A stretch of DNA of 64,000 nucleotides. Source: Streptomyces sp. Ag109_O5-1 (GTDB taxonomy: Bacteria > Actinomycetota > Actinomycetes > Streptomycetales > Streptomycetaceae). The translations under genes and the position numbers were made by a program. The notes under the pieces are model-generated. The model did not search any database, had not been told where the DNA came from, and saw only the letters and a list, made by a program, of their open reading frames with translations. Position 1 is the first letter of the stretch; the number at the start of each line of letters is the position of its first letter. The stretch lies in contig NZ_RKQF01000001.1 in NCBI RefSeq assembly GCF_003814875.1, positions 6,510,001-6,574,000 of the forward strand. Reading direction: 5' to 3'. Below, piece after piece: positions 42,087-50,754 of this stretch.

Positions 42087-42842
42087 TTGGACTCACCGGA
42101 AGCACCACCACCCGAAGCACCACCTGAAAGACGAAAGAGTGGCCGTACCGCCGCACTGATCGCCACCGCCGCCGTGCTCGGCGTCGTCGCAGGCACCTGC
42201 GTCGGCTACCTCGTCCAGGCCGACCGCGAGCCCACCGCCCTGCCGCCGCTCTCCCAGCCGTCGATCGCGCAGGCGAAGGGCCCCGGTCCCGAGCCGCTGT
42301 CCGCCGCGCAGGACCGGCAGGTCAAGGTCGACGGCGATCTGCGCAAGCTGCTGCTGGCGAAGCCGAGCGGCGCGCGCAAGGGGCTCGTGCAAGTCGGCGA
42401 CGACGGGTGGATGAACTTGGCCGAGTACGCGGAGACGTACGACAACCCGGTCAGCGCGTTCCGCAGACTGACCGCGGACGACGAGTACCGCCGGACGGCC
42501 GTCGTCGACTGGCGTGAGGGCAGCACGTACAGCGTCGAGATCGAGCTGAACCAGTACCGCCAGGACGAGTCGGGCGGCGAGGCCTCCGAGGCGGCGGGCT
42601 ACGAGTACGACGCCCGGTCGGCGGACGGCCACGACACCCGGAGCTGGCCGATACCCGGTACGGGTGACGGCATGGCCTACGTCCACGAGCAGCCGGACAC
42701 CTCCTACGACGTGAGCCTGTACTCGGCGGAGGCGCACGCGTGGCGCGGGGACATCGCCATGGACATCTGGGTCTACGACACGAAGCCGATCCCGAAGACG
42801 AAGGTGCTGGGTCTGGCGACGCGGCAGATGGAGCGGCTGTGA
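42087..42842 (+). CDS. Anchored extracellular protein, unknown (operon gene 1)
   Basis: About 251 aa: Pro/Glu-rich cytoplasmic start (LDSPEAPPPEAPPERRK), one helix (TAALIATAAVLGVVAGTCVG), then an extracellular domain with AEYAETYDNPVSAFRRLTAD and WREGSTYSVEIELNQY. TTG at 42087 has AGGGGG upstream; ATG at 42024 in frame is the alternative. First of three coupled genes with the same architecture. No known family. Confidence 0.8.
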   Translation: MDSPEAPPPEAPPERRKSGRTAALIATAAVLGVVAGTCVGYLVQADREPTALPPLSQPSIAQAKGPGPEPLSAAQDRQVKVDGDLRKLLLAKPSGARKGLVQVGDDGWMNLAEYAETYDNPVSAFRRLTADDEYRRTAVVDWREGSTYSVEIELNQYRQDESGGEASEAAGYEYDARSADGHDTRSWPIPGTGDGMAYVHEQPDTSYDVSLYSAEAHAWRGDIAMDIWVYDTKPIPKTKVLGLATRQMERL

Positions 42843-43717
42843 GCGAGAACCCGGAGAACCCCGAGAACCCCGAGCCGGCCGCGGGTCAGCCGGCCGTGAT
42901 TGAGCCGCCCGCCGCTGAGCTGCCCGTCTCCGAAGCTCCCGTCTCCTCTGAGCCGGTCGTCTCCGAGCCGGTCGTCAAGAAGCCGCGTGACCGGCGTCGT
43001 ATCGCCACCGTCGTTGCCACCGGTGTTGTACTCGTCGCCGTCGTGGCCGGGGCCGCCTGGACGGTCGTCACCGTCCGCGGCGCGGACCGCGACGCCGGTG
43101 CGGCCGTGTGGCGGCTGCCCGAGGCCGCCGCGGGCACGAAGACGGACAAGGCCACCGGCCTTCGGGGAATGCTGCTGCCGTACGGCAAGGACACGTACCG
43201 GCGGGGCCCGGACATGGCCCAGTTCGGGTCGGACGCGGAGCTGTCCGGCGCCCAGGCCGCCGCGCTGCAGAAGGAGTCGCTCAAGGACCTGCCGCGCTCG
43301 CAGCGGCGGGAGCTGGAGCGGCAGATCGACAGGAACCCGGTCAAGGGCGTGGCCATGCGCAGCTACGTGAAAACGGCCGTGTCGCCCGTGGACGAGTACA
43401 CGATGCAGATCCAGCTGGCCCAGATGGAGAACCAGCGGACGGTCCGTTCCGTCGCGGCGGGCCAGAGGCAGCTCCTGGACGCGCTGAAGGTGCTCCGGAA
43501 GGGGCCGGAGATCGAGGGCTACAAGGACTCGACCGCCTGCTACCTGCCGGTGGCCGACTCGGCCGAGAAGCTCGACACGATGATCTGCACCGGCTATGTG
43601 GGTGACGTGCTGGTCACTGGCACGGCCATCGCGGCCAAGCCGCTGGACAAGAAGAGCGCGGCGGACATGCTCCGAGCCCAGCTCGACCGCATCAAGGACC
43701 CGGGGGCGGCCGTATGA
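42839..43717 (+). CDS. Anchored extracellular protein, unknown (operon gene 2)
   Basis: 292 aa. Cytoplasmic repeats of PENPE and SEPVV type, one helix (IATVVATGVVLVAVVAGAAW), then an extracellular domain including LRGMLLPYGKDTYRRGPDMA and two Cys (TACYLP, MICTGY). GTG start overlaps the preceding stop (GTGA). Confidence 0.85.
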   Translation: MSENPENPENPEPAAGQPAVIEPPAAELPVSEAPVSSEPVVSEPVVKKPRDRRRIATVVATGVVLVAVVAGAAWTVVTVRGADRDAGAAVWRLPEAAAGTKTDKATGLRGMLLPYGKDTYRRGPDMAQFGSDAELSGAQAAALQKESLKDLPRSQRRELERQIDRNPVKGVAMRSYVKTAVSPVDEYTMQIQLAQMENQRTVRSVAAGQRQLLDALKVLRKGPEIEGYKDSTACYLPVADSAEKLDTMICTGYVGDVLVTGTAIAAKPLDKKSAADMLRAQLDRIKDPGAAV

Positions 43718-44739
43718 CCATGGACGTGAACCAGCCGAAGACCACCGACGGGCCCCCGGAGGGCGGGCCGCAGACGCCGGAGGTCGAGCCGCTGACCCCC
43801 GGGGCCGCGCCCCAGGCCTCCGAGACCGGCCCGCAGACCCCGGAGGGTGAATCGCAGGCCTCCGAGGCCGGGTCCCAGGCCTCCGAGACCGGCCCGCAGC
43901 CCCCCGAGGTCGAGCCGCGGACGCTGGACGCGGCGTACCAGCTTCCCGAGGCCGCGCTCCAGGCCCCGGCGAAGGACCGGCGTCTGCTGCGCAGCGCCCT
44001 GCGGTGGGTTTCCGCCGTTGCCGTCTTCGCCGTCGTCGGGTCCGGGACGGCCTACGGCATCACGCGGCTCGACCGCACCGACGTACCCGGTCTCGCCACG
44101 CACTCGGACGGCCGCTGGGACTACCCGATCCTCGTGAAGCCCCCGCTGCCCTCCGGCAGCCCGGGCCCGAACGACGACACCCGCAACCCGGCCGGCACCC
44201 ACTACGCCGACCTGCGCGAACTCGTCCTCCCGGCCCCGAAGGGCGCGACCGTCGACGCGTCCCTCAAGGGGGCGGACGGCTGGCTGCCGACGAAGTCCTT
44301 CCTCGCCGAGTTCGCCACCGCGCACGACCGCGGCGAACTGGGCCAGAAGCTCGTCGACAACGGCCTGCGGCACATCGCGGCCCGCGGCTGGACCATGCCC
44401 GACGGCACCCGCACCCGGATCTATCTCCTCCAGTTCGGTACGGCCGCCGTCGCCGAGGACATGCTCAACAAGCAGCTCATGAACCAGGCGATGCCGACCT
44501 ACGGGCTGCGCGACGGCGACTCGTACGAGCTCGACGGGCACTACCCCGACCAGGCCAGGATGGACGACGTCCTGCTCGCGCCGTACCGGGAGCTCCAGCC
44601 GTACGGCGCCGCGCAGGCCCGGCAGGCCTATCTGGCCACCGGCGACACCGTCGGCGTGGTCATCCAGTCCCGCAAGGGCGAGGCGCTCGCCGTTCCCTTC
44701 CAGCAGACGGTGACCCTGCAGAGCGAACTGCTGAGCTGA
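43714..44739 (+). CDS. Anchored extracellular protein, unknown (operon gene 3)
   Basis: 341 aa. Residues 1-95 are repeats rich in PQTPEVEP/PQASETG units, then a helix (WVSAVAVFAVVGSGTAYGI) and an extracellular domain with HYADLRELVLPAPKGATV and IYLLQFGTAAVAEDMLNKQL. ATG overlaps the gene 2 stop (ATGA). Together the three may form a surface complex. Confidence 0.85.
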   Translation: MTMDVNQPKTTDGPPEGGPQTPEVEPLTPGAAPQASETGPQTPEGESQASEAGSQASETGPQPPEVEPRTLDAAYQLPEAALQAPAKDRRLLRSALRWVSAVAVFAVVGSGTAYGITRLDRTDVPGLATHSDGRWDYPILVKPPLPSGSPGPNDDTRNPAGTHYADLRELVLPAPKGATVDASLKGADGWLPTKSFLAEFATAHDRGELGQKLVDNGLRHIAARGWTMPDGTRTRIYLLQFGTAAVAEDMLNKQLMNQAMPTYGLRDGDSYELDGHYPDQARMDDVLLAPYRELQPYGAAQARQAYLATGDTVGVVIQSRKGEALAVPFQQTVTLQSELLS

Positions 44740-44746
44740 CCTCGCC

Positions 44747-44789
44747 AAGAGCCACGGGCCCCGGCCGCGTAAGCTGGGGCCCGGCTCTT
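44747..44789 (+). terminator. Terminator of the three-gene operon
   Basis: Interrupted stem: AAGAGCC + GGGCCCC pairs with GGGGCCC + GGCTCTT, with a two-base bulge. Confidence 0.7.
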
Positions 44790-44822
44790 GTACGTACGCC
44801 CACCCTCGCTCAAGGAGCACCC

Positions 44823-44921
44823 GTGGAAGCCTTCTTCGAAACCCTGCTGGTCCTGGTCTGCGTCGGCGTCATCGCGTTCGCCGGGCTCACCGTGAAGAAG
44901 CTGTACCAGGGCCAGCGCTGA
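44823..44921 (+). CDS. Small single-helix membrane protein (32 aa)
   Basis: GTG start with AAGGAG upstream. Sequence begins MEAFFETLLVLVCVGVIAFA and ends KKLYQGQR: one helix and a basic tail. Length and good ribosome-binding site favour a real gene; function unknown. Confidence 0.8.
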   Translation: MEAFFETLLVLVCVGVIAFAGLTVKKLYQGQR

Positions 44922-44960
44922 ACCGCATCGTCCAGTAGACCCGTCTAGGAAACCGCCGCC

Positions 44961-45536
44961 ATGATCGAGATTCCGTCCGACCTGCACAAGGACCTGGTTC
45001 CGCTCGCCTTCCTGCTCGGCAGCTGGGCAGGCGCGGGCGTCCACGACTTCCCGGGCTCGGAGAAGTGCAACTTCGGCCAGGAGGTCACCTTCGGCCACGA
45101 CGGCCGGGACTTCCTGGAGTACCACTCCCAGACCTGGGTGCTGGACAACGACGGCAACAAGGTCCGCCCGCTGGAGACGGAGCACGGCTTCTGGCGCATC
45201 GACGCCGACCGCAAGGTCGAGGTCACGATGGTGCGCGACGACGGCGTGATCGAGATCTGGTACGGCGAGATGGCCGACAAGAAGCCGCAGATCGACCTGG
45301 TCACGGACGCCGTGGCCAGGACGGCCGCCTCCGCGCCGCACACCGGCGGCAAGCGGCTGTACGGGTACGTCAAGAGCGACCTGATGTGGGTGGGCGAGAA
45401 GCAGACCCCCGAGGTCGAGCTGCGTCCCTACATGTCGGCGCACCTGAAGAAGGTCGTCACCCCGGAGGACGTCGAGCGCTGGGCCAAGGCCCTTCCCGAC
45501 GACATGCCGGACGACGGCATCGCGTTCTTCAAGTAG
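44961..45536 (+). CDS. Nitrobindin-like heme/FABP-fold protein (DUF1794)
   Basis: 191 aa beta-barrel protein. N-terminal motif LAFLLGSWAGAGVHDFPG is the GxWxGxG signature of the THAP4/nitrobindin family, and a C-terminal His (SAHLKKV) fits the heme ligand position. Family members bind ferric heme and scavenge nitrogen oxides or peroxynitrite. It lies 58 bp before nur. Confidence 0.85.
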   Translation: MIEIPSDLHKDLVPLAFLLGSWAGAGVHDFPGSEKCNFGQEVTFGHDGRDFLEYHSQTWVLDNDGNKVRPLETEHGFWRIDADRKVEVTMVRDDGVIEIWYGEMADKKPQIDLVTDAVARTAASAPHTGGKRLYGYVKSDLMWVGEKQTPEVELRPYMSAHLKKVVTPEDVERWAKALPDDMPDDGIAFFK

Positions 45537-45561
45537 TACGGCATCGCGGTCTTCAAGTAGT
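45514..45561 (+). repeat. 24-bp tandem duplication over a stop codon
   Basis: GGCATCGCGTTCTTCAAGTAG is followed 24 bases later by the same text with one change (T to G), so the end of the nitrobindin gene including its stop is present twice. The second copy is not translated. Confidence 0.85.
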
Positions 45562-45594
45562 TCTTAACTTTGGAAGTGGTTCTAGACTTTCGGT

Positions 45595-46056
45595 GTGGTG
45601 AGCACCGACTGGAAGAGCGACCTCAGGCAGCGCGGCTACCGGCTGACGCCGCAGCGGCAACTCGTGCTCGAAGCCGTGGACACCCTTGAGCACGCGACCC
45701 CCGACGACATCCTCGGCGAAGTGAGGAAGACGGCGTCGGGGGTCAATATTTCGACGGTCTACCGGACCCTGGAGCTCCTGGAGGAGCTGGGGCTGGTCAG
45801 CCACGCCCACCTGGGGCACGGGGCGCCGACGTACCACCTCGCCGACCGGCACCACCACATCCACCTGGTCTGCCGCGACTGCGAGAACGTGATCGAGGCG
45901 GATGTGGCGGTCGCCGCCGAGTTCACCGCCAAGCTGCGCCGGGAGTTCGGCTTCGAGACGGACATGAAACACTTCGCGATCTTCGGGCGTTGCAAGGACT
46001 GCGCGCCGAAGAGAGCCAAGGCGGTAACCGTCCAGACTTCAATTACCGAGTCGTAG
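45595..46056 (+). CDS. nur: Nur, nickel-responsive Fur-family regulator
   Basis: 153 aa. Closely matches S. coelicolor Nur as I recall it (start MVSTDWKSDLRQRGYRLTPQ). Ligands expected from the Nur structure are present: His33, His70, His72, His86, His88, His90 and His126; the Cys pairs 93/96 and 133/136 are also present. Nur represses nickel uptake and the Fe-superoxide dismutase gene when nickel is plentiful. GTG start. Confidence 0.93.
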   Translation: MVSTDWKSDLRQRGYRLTPQRQLVLEAVDTLEHATPDDILGEVRKTASGVNISTVYRTLELLEELGLVSHAHLGHGAPTYHLADRHHHIHLVCRDCENVIEADVAVAAEFTAKLRREFGFETDMKHFAIFGRCKDCAPKRAKAVTVQTSITES

Positions 46057-46066
46057 GCTTACGTAT

Positions 46067-47032
46067 ATGAAGAGCCCTCTGCTGTCCCTGCCTGGTGCCG
46101 TCCCCGCCGAGGGCGTGGACGAAGGCGTCGCCGCGCACTACGGCGACCTGTTCCGCGAGCAGCGCGCCCTGGCTGACGGCGCCGGTTTCGTCGACCTGTC
46201 CCACCGGGGCGTCGTCGCCGTCACCGGCGAGGACCGTCTCAGCTGGCTGCACCTCCTGCTCACCCAGCATGTCAGCGAGTTGCCCGTCGGCGAGGCCACC
46301 GAGGCGCTGATCCTCTCCGCGCACGGCCACATCGAGCACGCCCTGTACCTGGTCGACGACGGCACCACGGTCTGGGCCCACATCGAGCCCGGTACCCAGG
46401 AGGCGCTCCTCGCCTACCTGGAGTCGATGAAGTTCTTCTACCGGGTGGAGGTCGCCGACCGGACCGCCGACTTCGCCGTCGTCCACCTGCCGGCCGGTTC
46501 GATCGCCGAGGTCCCGGACGGCGTCGTCGTACGCGAGACGGCGCACGGCCGTGATCTCTTCCTGCCCCGGACCGACCTGGAGGCGTACGCCGAGAAGGCG
46601 GGTCCGGCGGCCGGACTCCTGGCGTACGAGGCGCTGCGCGTCGAGCAGCACCGGCCCCGCCTCGGCTTCGAGACCGACCACCGCACCATCCCGCACGAAC
46701 TGGGCTGGATCGGCACCGCAGTGCATCTGCAGAAGGGCTGCTACCGGGGCCAGGAGACCGTGGCCCGGGTGCAGAACCTCGGCAAGCCGCCGCGCCGCCT
46801 GGTCTTCCTCCACCTGGACGGCAGCGAGGTGCACCTGCCGCCGCACGGCACGGAGATCCGGGTGGCCGACGAGGGCGAGGACGGCCGGAAGATCGGCTTC
46901 GTCACGACGTCGGTACGGCACTTCGAACTGGGGCCGGTGGCCCTGGCGTTGGTGAAGCGCAACGTGCCCGTCGACGCCCGCCTGATGGCGGGGGAGACGG
47001 CGGCGGCACAGGAAGCGATCGTCGAACCCTAG
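46067..47032 (+). CDS. ygfZ: YgfZ/GcvT-like folate-binding protein
   Basis: 321 aa. The YgfZ signature KGCYRGQETVARVQN with its conserved Cys is present, with the GcvT-like N-terminal domain (DLSHRGVVAVTGEDRLSWLH). The family supports iron-sulfur cluster assembly using tetrahydrofolate. It starts 10 bp after nur. Confidence 0.92.
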   Translation: MKSPLLSLPGAVPAEGVDEGVAAHYGDLFREQRALADGAGFVDLSHRGVVAVTGEDRLSWLHLLLTQHVSELPVGEATEALILSAHGHIEHALYLVDDGTTVWAHIEPGTQEALLAYLESMKFFYRVEVADRTADFAVVHLPAGSIAEVPDGVVVRETAHGRDLFLPRTDLEAYAEKAGPAAGLLAYEALRVEQHRPRLGFETDHRTIPHELGWIGTAVHLQKGCYRGQETVARVQNLGKPPRRLVFLHLDGSEVHLPPHGTEIRVADEGEDGRKIGFVTTSVRHFELGPVALALVKRNVPVDARLMAGETAAAQEAIVEP

Positions 47033-47197
47033 GCGACCTCAGGCGTTGTCCGCAGGTCTGTCAGAGGCCGTCGGATCCGGCAAGCACGCTGCGCGGGTTG
47101 CCGTTGCCAATCCATAATTGGCAACGGGCAGCGACCTTTGGGACACGGCGTGCACGTGCCCGACCTCATCGAGCGGCATGCCCCTGGGGGAGGAGCA

Positions 47198-49021
47198 GTG
47201 ACACCGCAGGAGGAGTTCGCCGAGGCGCTGCGGGTGCGCCGGGAGGCCGCGAAACTCTCCCTCGCCGAACTGGCGGAACGGGTCCACTACAGCAAGAGCT
47301 ACCTCAGCCGGGTCGAGAACGGCCTGCGGCCTCCCGGCCGGCTCCTCGCCGAGCGCTGTGACGCCGCGCTGCGGGCCGACGGCGCCCTGCTCGCCCTGCT
47401 CCCGGCCGGGCCCGAGAAACACGAGAGGCAGGAGGGGCACGAGGGACGTGGGGGACGCGAGGGACCTGATGAGGCCGGCCGGTCCGGGCGTGCGGTCCCG
47501 CGCCGCCCGCACCCCGACCTGATCCCGTCCCCGTCCGCCCGGCCGAGCGGCTACGGCGCCGAGTTCGACCAGCACATCCGGCGCGGCGACACCCGCCATC
47601 TCCTCGGCGAGATGTACGAGGCGGGCCAGCACTACCAGGCGGCCTACGAGACCGCGGGCGAGGACGAACTGGCCCGCTCCTACGCCGTGGTCCGCTCCGC
47701 CCGCCGCTGGTCGGACCCCGGGCAGGTCGACCGCGACCTGCTCTTCCGTATCGACGCCTGCCTGGCCGCGCTGGCGGACCGCGAGGACCCGCCCGCCGTC
47801 GAACTGCGGCTGCGGCTCACCGTCCACCGGGCCAAGAAGATCGCCATGGCGATCGGCGACGACACCGCGGTCACCGGCGCCGAACCCCGCACCGGCGCCC
47901 GGCTGGCCCGCCAGGCGCTGGCGGAGCTGCGCGAGCGCGGCCGCCGGTCACCCGGGCAGATCGGGGACGAGGCCCGCTGCGAGGTGCTGACCGAGAGCCG
48001 CTGGGCCCTGTACGACTTCGCACCGGCCCGTGAACTGCTCGCCCTCTCCACCGAACTCCGTGACCTCGCCGTACGGTCCCACTCCGCCTACTTCCAGGGC
48101 GAGGCGCTGGTGGCCCTCGCCATCGACCAGCTGCGCACCGGCCGGGTGCCCACCGCCGAGGCGACCGTCAGCCTCCACCGGGAGTTCGCCGCCCGGCACC
48201 GCAGCCGGCTCGCGCACTGGCAACAGGGCACGCTGGACGCCCTGATGAGCCTGTGGCGCGGGGAGTTCGCCGCCGCCGAGGGCTGGATCCTCGGGGAGGC
48301 CGGGAGGGTGGCCGGGGCGATGGAGTCCGGGCTTTCCATGCCCGCCGACACCCTCAGCCAGACCGTGCTCGGCCAGGAGTACTGGCTGCGCCACGAACAG
48401 GGCCGCCTGGCCGAGCTGTTCGCCTCCCCGCGCATGGCGGGCGTCCAGCGCCGGGGCTACTTCCCGGTGTGGCGGGCGGGCCTGGCGCTGGCCCTGTGCG
48501 AGACCGGACGGTACGAACAGGCCGTGGACCAGGTACGGGCGTTCGCCGCCGACGCCGACGGGTTCACCCGCTTCCCGCCGAGCGGCTGGGCGCTGCCCAC
48601 CGCGGCGATCCTCGCCCAGGTCTGCGCCGGCCTGGCGGAGCGCACGGACCGCCGTGCGGAGATCTCGGCGTACCTCCCACCGCTGCGTGCCCTTCTCGAC
48701 CCGCACGGCGACGAACTGGTGCTGGCCGGCTGGCCCACCGTGCTGCTCGGCCCCGCCGCCCGCTTCAGCGGACTGCTCGCCCTCGCCGCCGGCGAACCGG
48801 ACACCGCGCTCGCGCACCTCGCCCGTGCCGTACGCCTGGTCCAGCGCTACCCGGCGCAGATGGCCCGGCTCCGCCTCGACGAGGCCCGCGTCCGGCTGCG
48901 CACCGGCTCGCCCGCCGCGCGGGACCTGGCCAGGACCGCGCTCGGCATCGCGGAGGAACTCGGCATGGCGGCCCTGGCCCGGGACTGCCGGGAGCTGCTC
49001 AGATCTCCAGCAGGACGGTGA
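47198..49021 (+). CDS. XRE regulator with TPR-like C-terminal region
   Basis: 607 aa. N-terminal helix-turn-helix (RREAAKLSLAELAERVHYSK, then SYLSRVENGLRPPGR). The remaining about 500 residues are Ala/Leu/Arg helical repeats resembling TPR sensors. GTG at 47198 has GGGGAGGAG upstream, so the longer frame from 47138 is not used. Its end overlaps dtd by 23 bases. Confidence 0.88.
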   Translation: MTPQEEFAEALRVRREAAKLSLAELAERVHYSKSYLSRVENGLRPPGRLLAERCDAALRADGALLALLPAGPEKHERQEGHEGRGGREGPDEAGRSGRAVPRRPHPDLIPSPSARPSGYGAEFDQHIRRGDTRHLLGEMYEAGQHYQAAYETAGEDELARSYAVVRSARRWSDPGQVDRDLLFRIDACLAALADREDPPAVELRLRLTVHRAKKIAMAIGDDTAVTGAEPRTGARLARQALAELRERGRRSPGQIGDEARCEVLTESRWALYDFAPARELLALSTELRDLAVRSHSAYFQGEALVALAIDQLRTGRVPTAEATVSLHREFAARHRSRLAHWQQGTLDALMSLWRGEFAAAEGWILGEAGRVAGAMESGLSMPADTLSQTVLGQEYWLRHEQGRLAELFASPRMAGVQRRGYFPVWRAGLALALCETGRYEQAVDQVRAFAADADGFTRFPPSGWALPTAAILAQVCAGLAERTDRRAEISAYLPPLRALLDPHGDELVLAGWPTVLLGPAARFSGLLALAAGEPDTALAHLARAVRLVQRYPAQMARLRLDEARVRLRTGSPAARDLARTALGIAEELGMAALARDCRELLRSPAGR

Positions 49022-49424
49022 ACGGCCCGTCGTTCGTCAGGGACACCCGCATCTGTGCCCCGAACCGCCCGGTCGCCACGGTCGCCCCCAGTGACCGCAG
49101 CTGCGCCACGACCTCCTCCACCATCGGCTCGGCCACCTCGCCGGGGGCCGCCGCGTTCCAGGTCGGCCGCCGCCCCTTGCGCGCATCGCCGTACAGCGTG
49201 AACTGGCTGATGACGAGCAGGGGCGCGTCGATGTCACTGCACGACCTCTCGTCCGCCAGCATGCGGATCGACCAGAGTTTCCTGGCGAGTTGGGCGGCCT
49301 TCTCCTTGGTGTCCGCATGGGTCACGCCGACCAGGACGCACAGCCCCTCGCCCTCGATCGCGCCCACCGTCTCGCCGTCCACGACGACACTGGCGCCGTC
49401 CACCCGCTGTACCACCGCTCGCAT
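48999..49424 (-). CDS. dtd: D-aminoacyl-tRNA deacylase
   Basis: Removes D-amino acids (and glycine from tRNA-Ala) from mischarged tRNA. 141 aa, start MRAVVQRVDGASVVVDGE. Catalytic SQFTLYGD and the Gly-cisPro motif NDGPFT are present. Confidence 0.95.
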   Translation of the reverse strand: MRAVVQRVDGASVVVDGETVGAIEGEGLCVLVGVTHADTKEKAAQLARKLWSIRMLADERSCSDIDAPLLVISQFTLYGDARKGRRPTWNAAAPGEVAEPMVEEVVAQLRSLGATVATGRFGAQMRVSLTNDGPFTVLLEI

Positions 49425-49528
49425 GCGCACCATCATGCCCGGTGCGGATCGAAGCCGTCGAAGCTGTGCCCGTTCCTGGACGTGCCCGCGGCGGCGGCCG
49501 GACCCGGCCGCCGCCGCGGGGCCACTTC

Positions 49529-49830
49529 TCAGCCGAGGCCGAACTTCTGTGCGGTGGTGCCGTTGCAGTCCCAGATCTGGAGGCGGGTGCCGTTGGCGGT
49601 GGCGCCGCTGGGGGAGTCGAGGCAGCGTCCGGACTGGGGGTTGAGGAGGGAGCCGTCGGCCTGCTGGACCCAAGTCTGGCCGCCGACCCCGTTGCAGTCC
49701 CAGAGCTCGACCTTGGTGCCGTTCGCCGTGCCGTTGCCCACGATGTCCAGGCAGCGCCCGAGGGTGGACAGCGAGCCGTCCGGGTTGTGCGTCCAGTGCT
49801 GGTCCTCGGCGTACGTCTGACAGTCCCACA
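49529..49830 (-). pseudogene. Ricin-type lectin (CBM13) domain remnant
   Basis: Contains the repeated beta-trefoil pattern: GRCLDIVGNGTANGTKVELW, DCNGVGGQTWVQ, then GRCLDSPSGATANGTRLQIW and DCNGTTAQKFGLG before the stop. A TAG codon at about 49831 closes the frame at its 5' side, so only the last part of a secreted carbohydrate-binding enzyme is left. 49831-50029 is partly AT-rich and holds only the presumed rsiG promoter. Confidence 0.75.
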
Positions 49831-50029
49831 GCTACGCACCGTGTTCGGGTGCGTCAATATTTGTTTCCTTTTTTGGTACAGACCACAGCGGGAGCCGGGA
49901 CTGGAAAAGGAGGCCCATTATTGATCCTTAACATCCCAACTAGGGCCGTTCGGGGGCACTCGGTCACATTGCGGCCACTTGGGGTGGCACCATGCTTCCA
50001 CACGCCGGTCGAGGGGACGGTAGAGGCGT

Positions 50030-50623
50030 ATGAGCACACCGAGTACCGGGCGACTGAAGGTGCAGGGCACGCAGAGCGCGCAGAGCCTGCCCCGGCCGCC
50101 CGCACAGCGAGGCGAGGGCGTCCCGCTGCCCGCGGAACCCCCGGAGCACGACCTGACCCGCCTGAGCCTGCCGGAGCTGCGCGTCCTGCGCCGGGACGCC
50201 CAGCGAGACGAGGCCGACCTCAGTTACGTACGACGGCTGCTCCAGGGCCGTATCGACATCCTGCGCGCGGAACTGGCCCGCCGCTCCCCGGCGGGCGCCG
50301 CCTCCGTAGTGGACCGCCTTCCGGAGATCCTCACGGACGCCCCGGCCCGCCACCGCTCCTCGGCCCGCCATGTCACCCTGGGCACCCCGCACAACGAGGA
50401 GTACGGCCGCCTGGCCGCCGAGATGCTGGCAGAGGTCGAGCTGTCCGACCTGGAGGCCCGCACGGACACCGAACTGAACACGGCGATGGGCCGCCTGGTG
50501 CGCTACGAGCAGGAGGTGTCGGGCAGAAGGCAGCGCCTGCAGCGGACGGCCGACGACTCCAGCGGAGAGATCGCCCGCAGGTACAGGGAAGGCGAAGCCC
50601 AGGTGGACGATCTGCTGACGTAA
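50030..50623 (+). CDS. rsiG: RsiG, c-di-GMP-dependent anti-sigma factor of WhiG
   Basis: 197 aa. Contains the c-di-GMP binding motif E-x3-S-x2-R-x3-Q-x3-D twice, exactly: E61-S65-R68-Q72-D76 and E160-S164-R167-Q171-D175. RsiG sequesters sigma-WhiG while c-di-GMP is high and so delays sporulation. Low-complexity residues 1-40 precede the first helix. Confidence 0.92.
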   Translation: MSTPSTGRLKVQGTQSAQSLPRPPAQRGEGVPLPAEPPEHDLTRLSLPELRVLRRDAQRDEADLSYVRRLLQGRIDILRAELARRSPAGAASVVDRLPEILTDAPARHRSSARHVTLGTPHNEEYGRLAAEMLAEVELSDLEARTDTELNTAMGRLVRYEQEVSGRRQRLQRTADDSSGEIARRYREGEAQVDDLLT

Positions 50624-50628
50624 GGCAG

Positions 50629-50705
50629 AGCGCCCCTTCAGGGACGCGGGGCTGTATCGATGTGCGGCTACCGCCGCGTGGGCGCGACCAGCCCCCACAA
50701 GGCCG
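50629..50705 (-). repeat. Dispersed GC-rich repeat type B (copy 1)
   Basis: GCGCCCCTTCAGGGACGCGG, then GATGTGCGGCTACCGCCGCG and ACCAGCCCCCAC. It shares the ATTCGATGTGCGGCTACCGCC-type core with 62290-62385 and lies at the rsiG gene end. Confidence 0.65.
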
Positions 50706-50754
50706 CACCCAAAAATGAATCGGCACCACGGAATCAAACACATACCGTGCTGCC

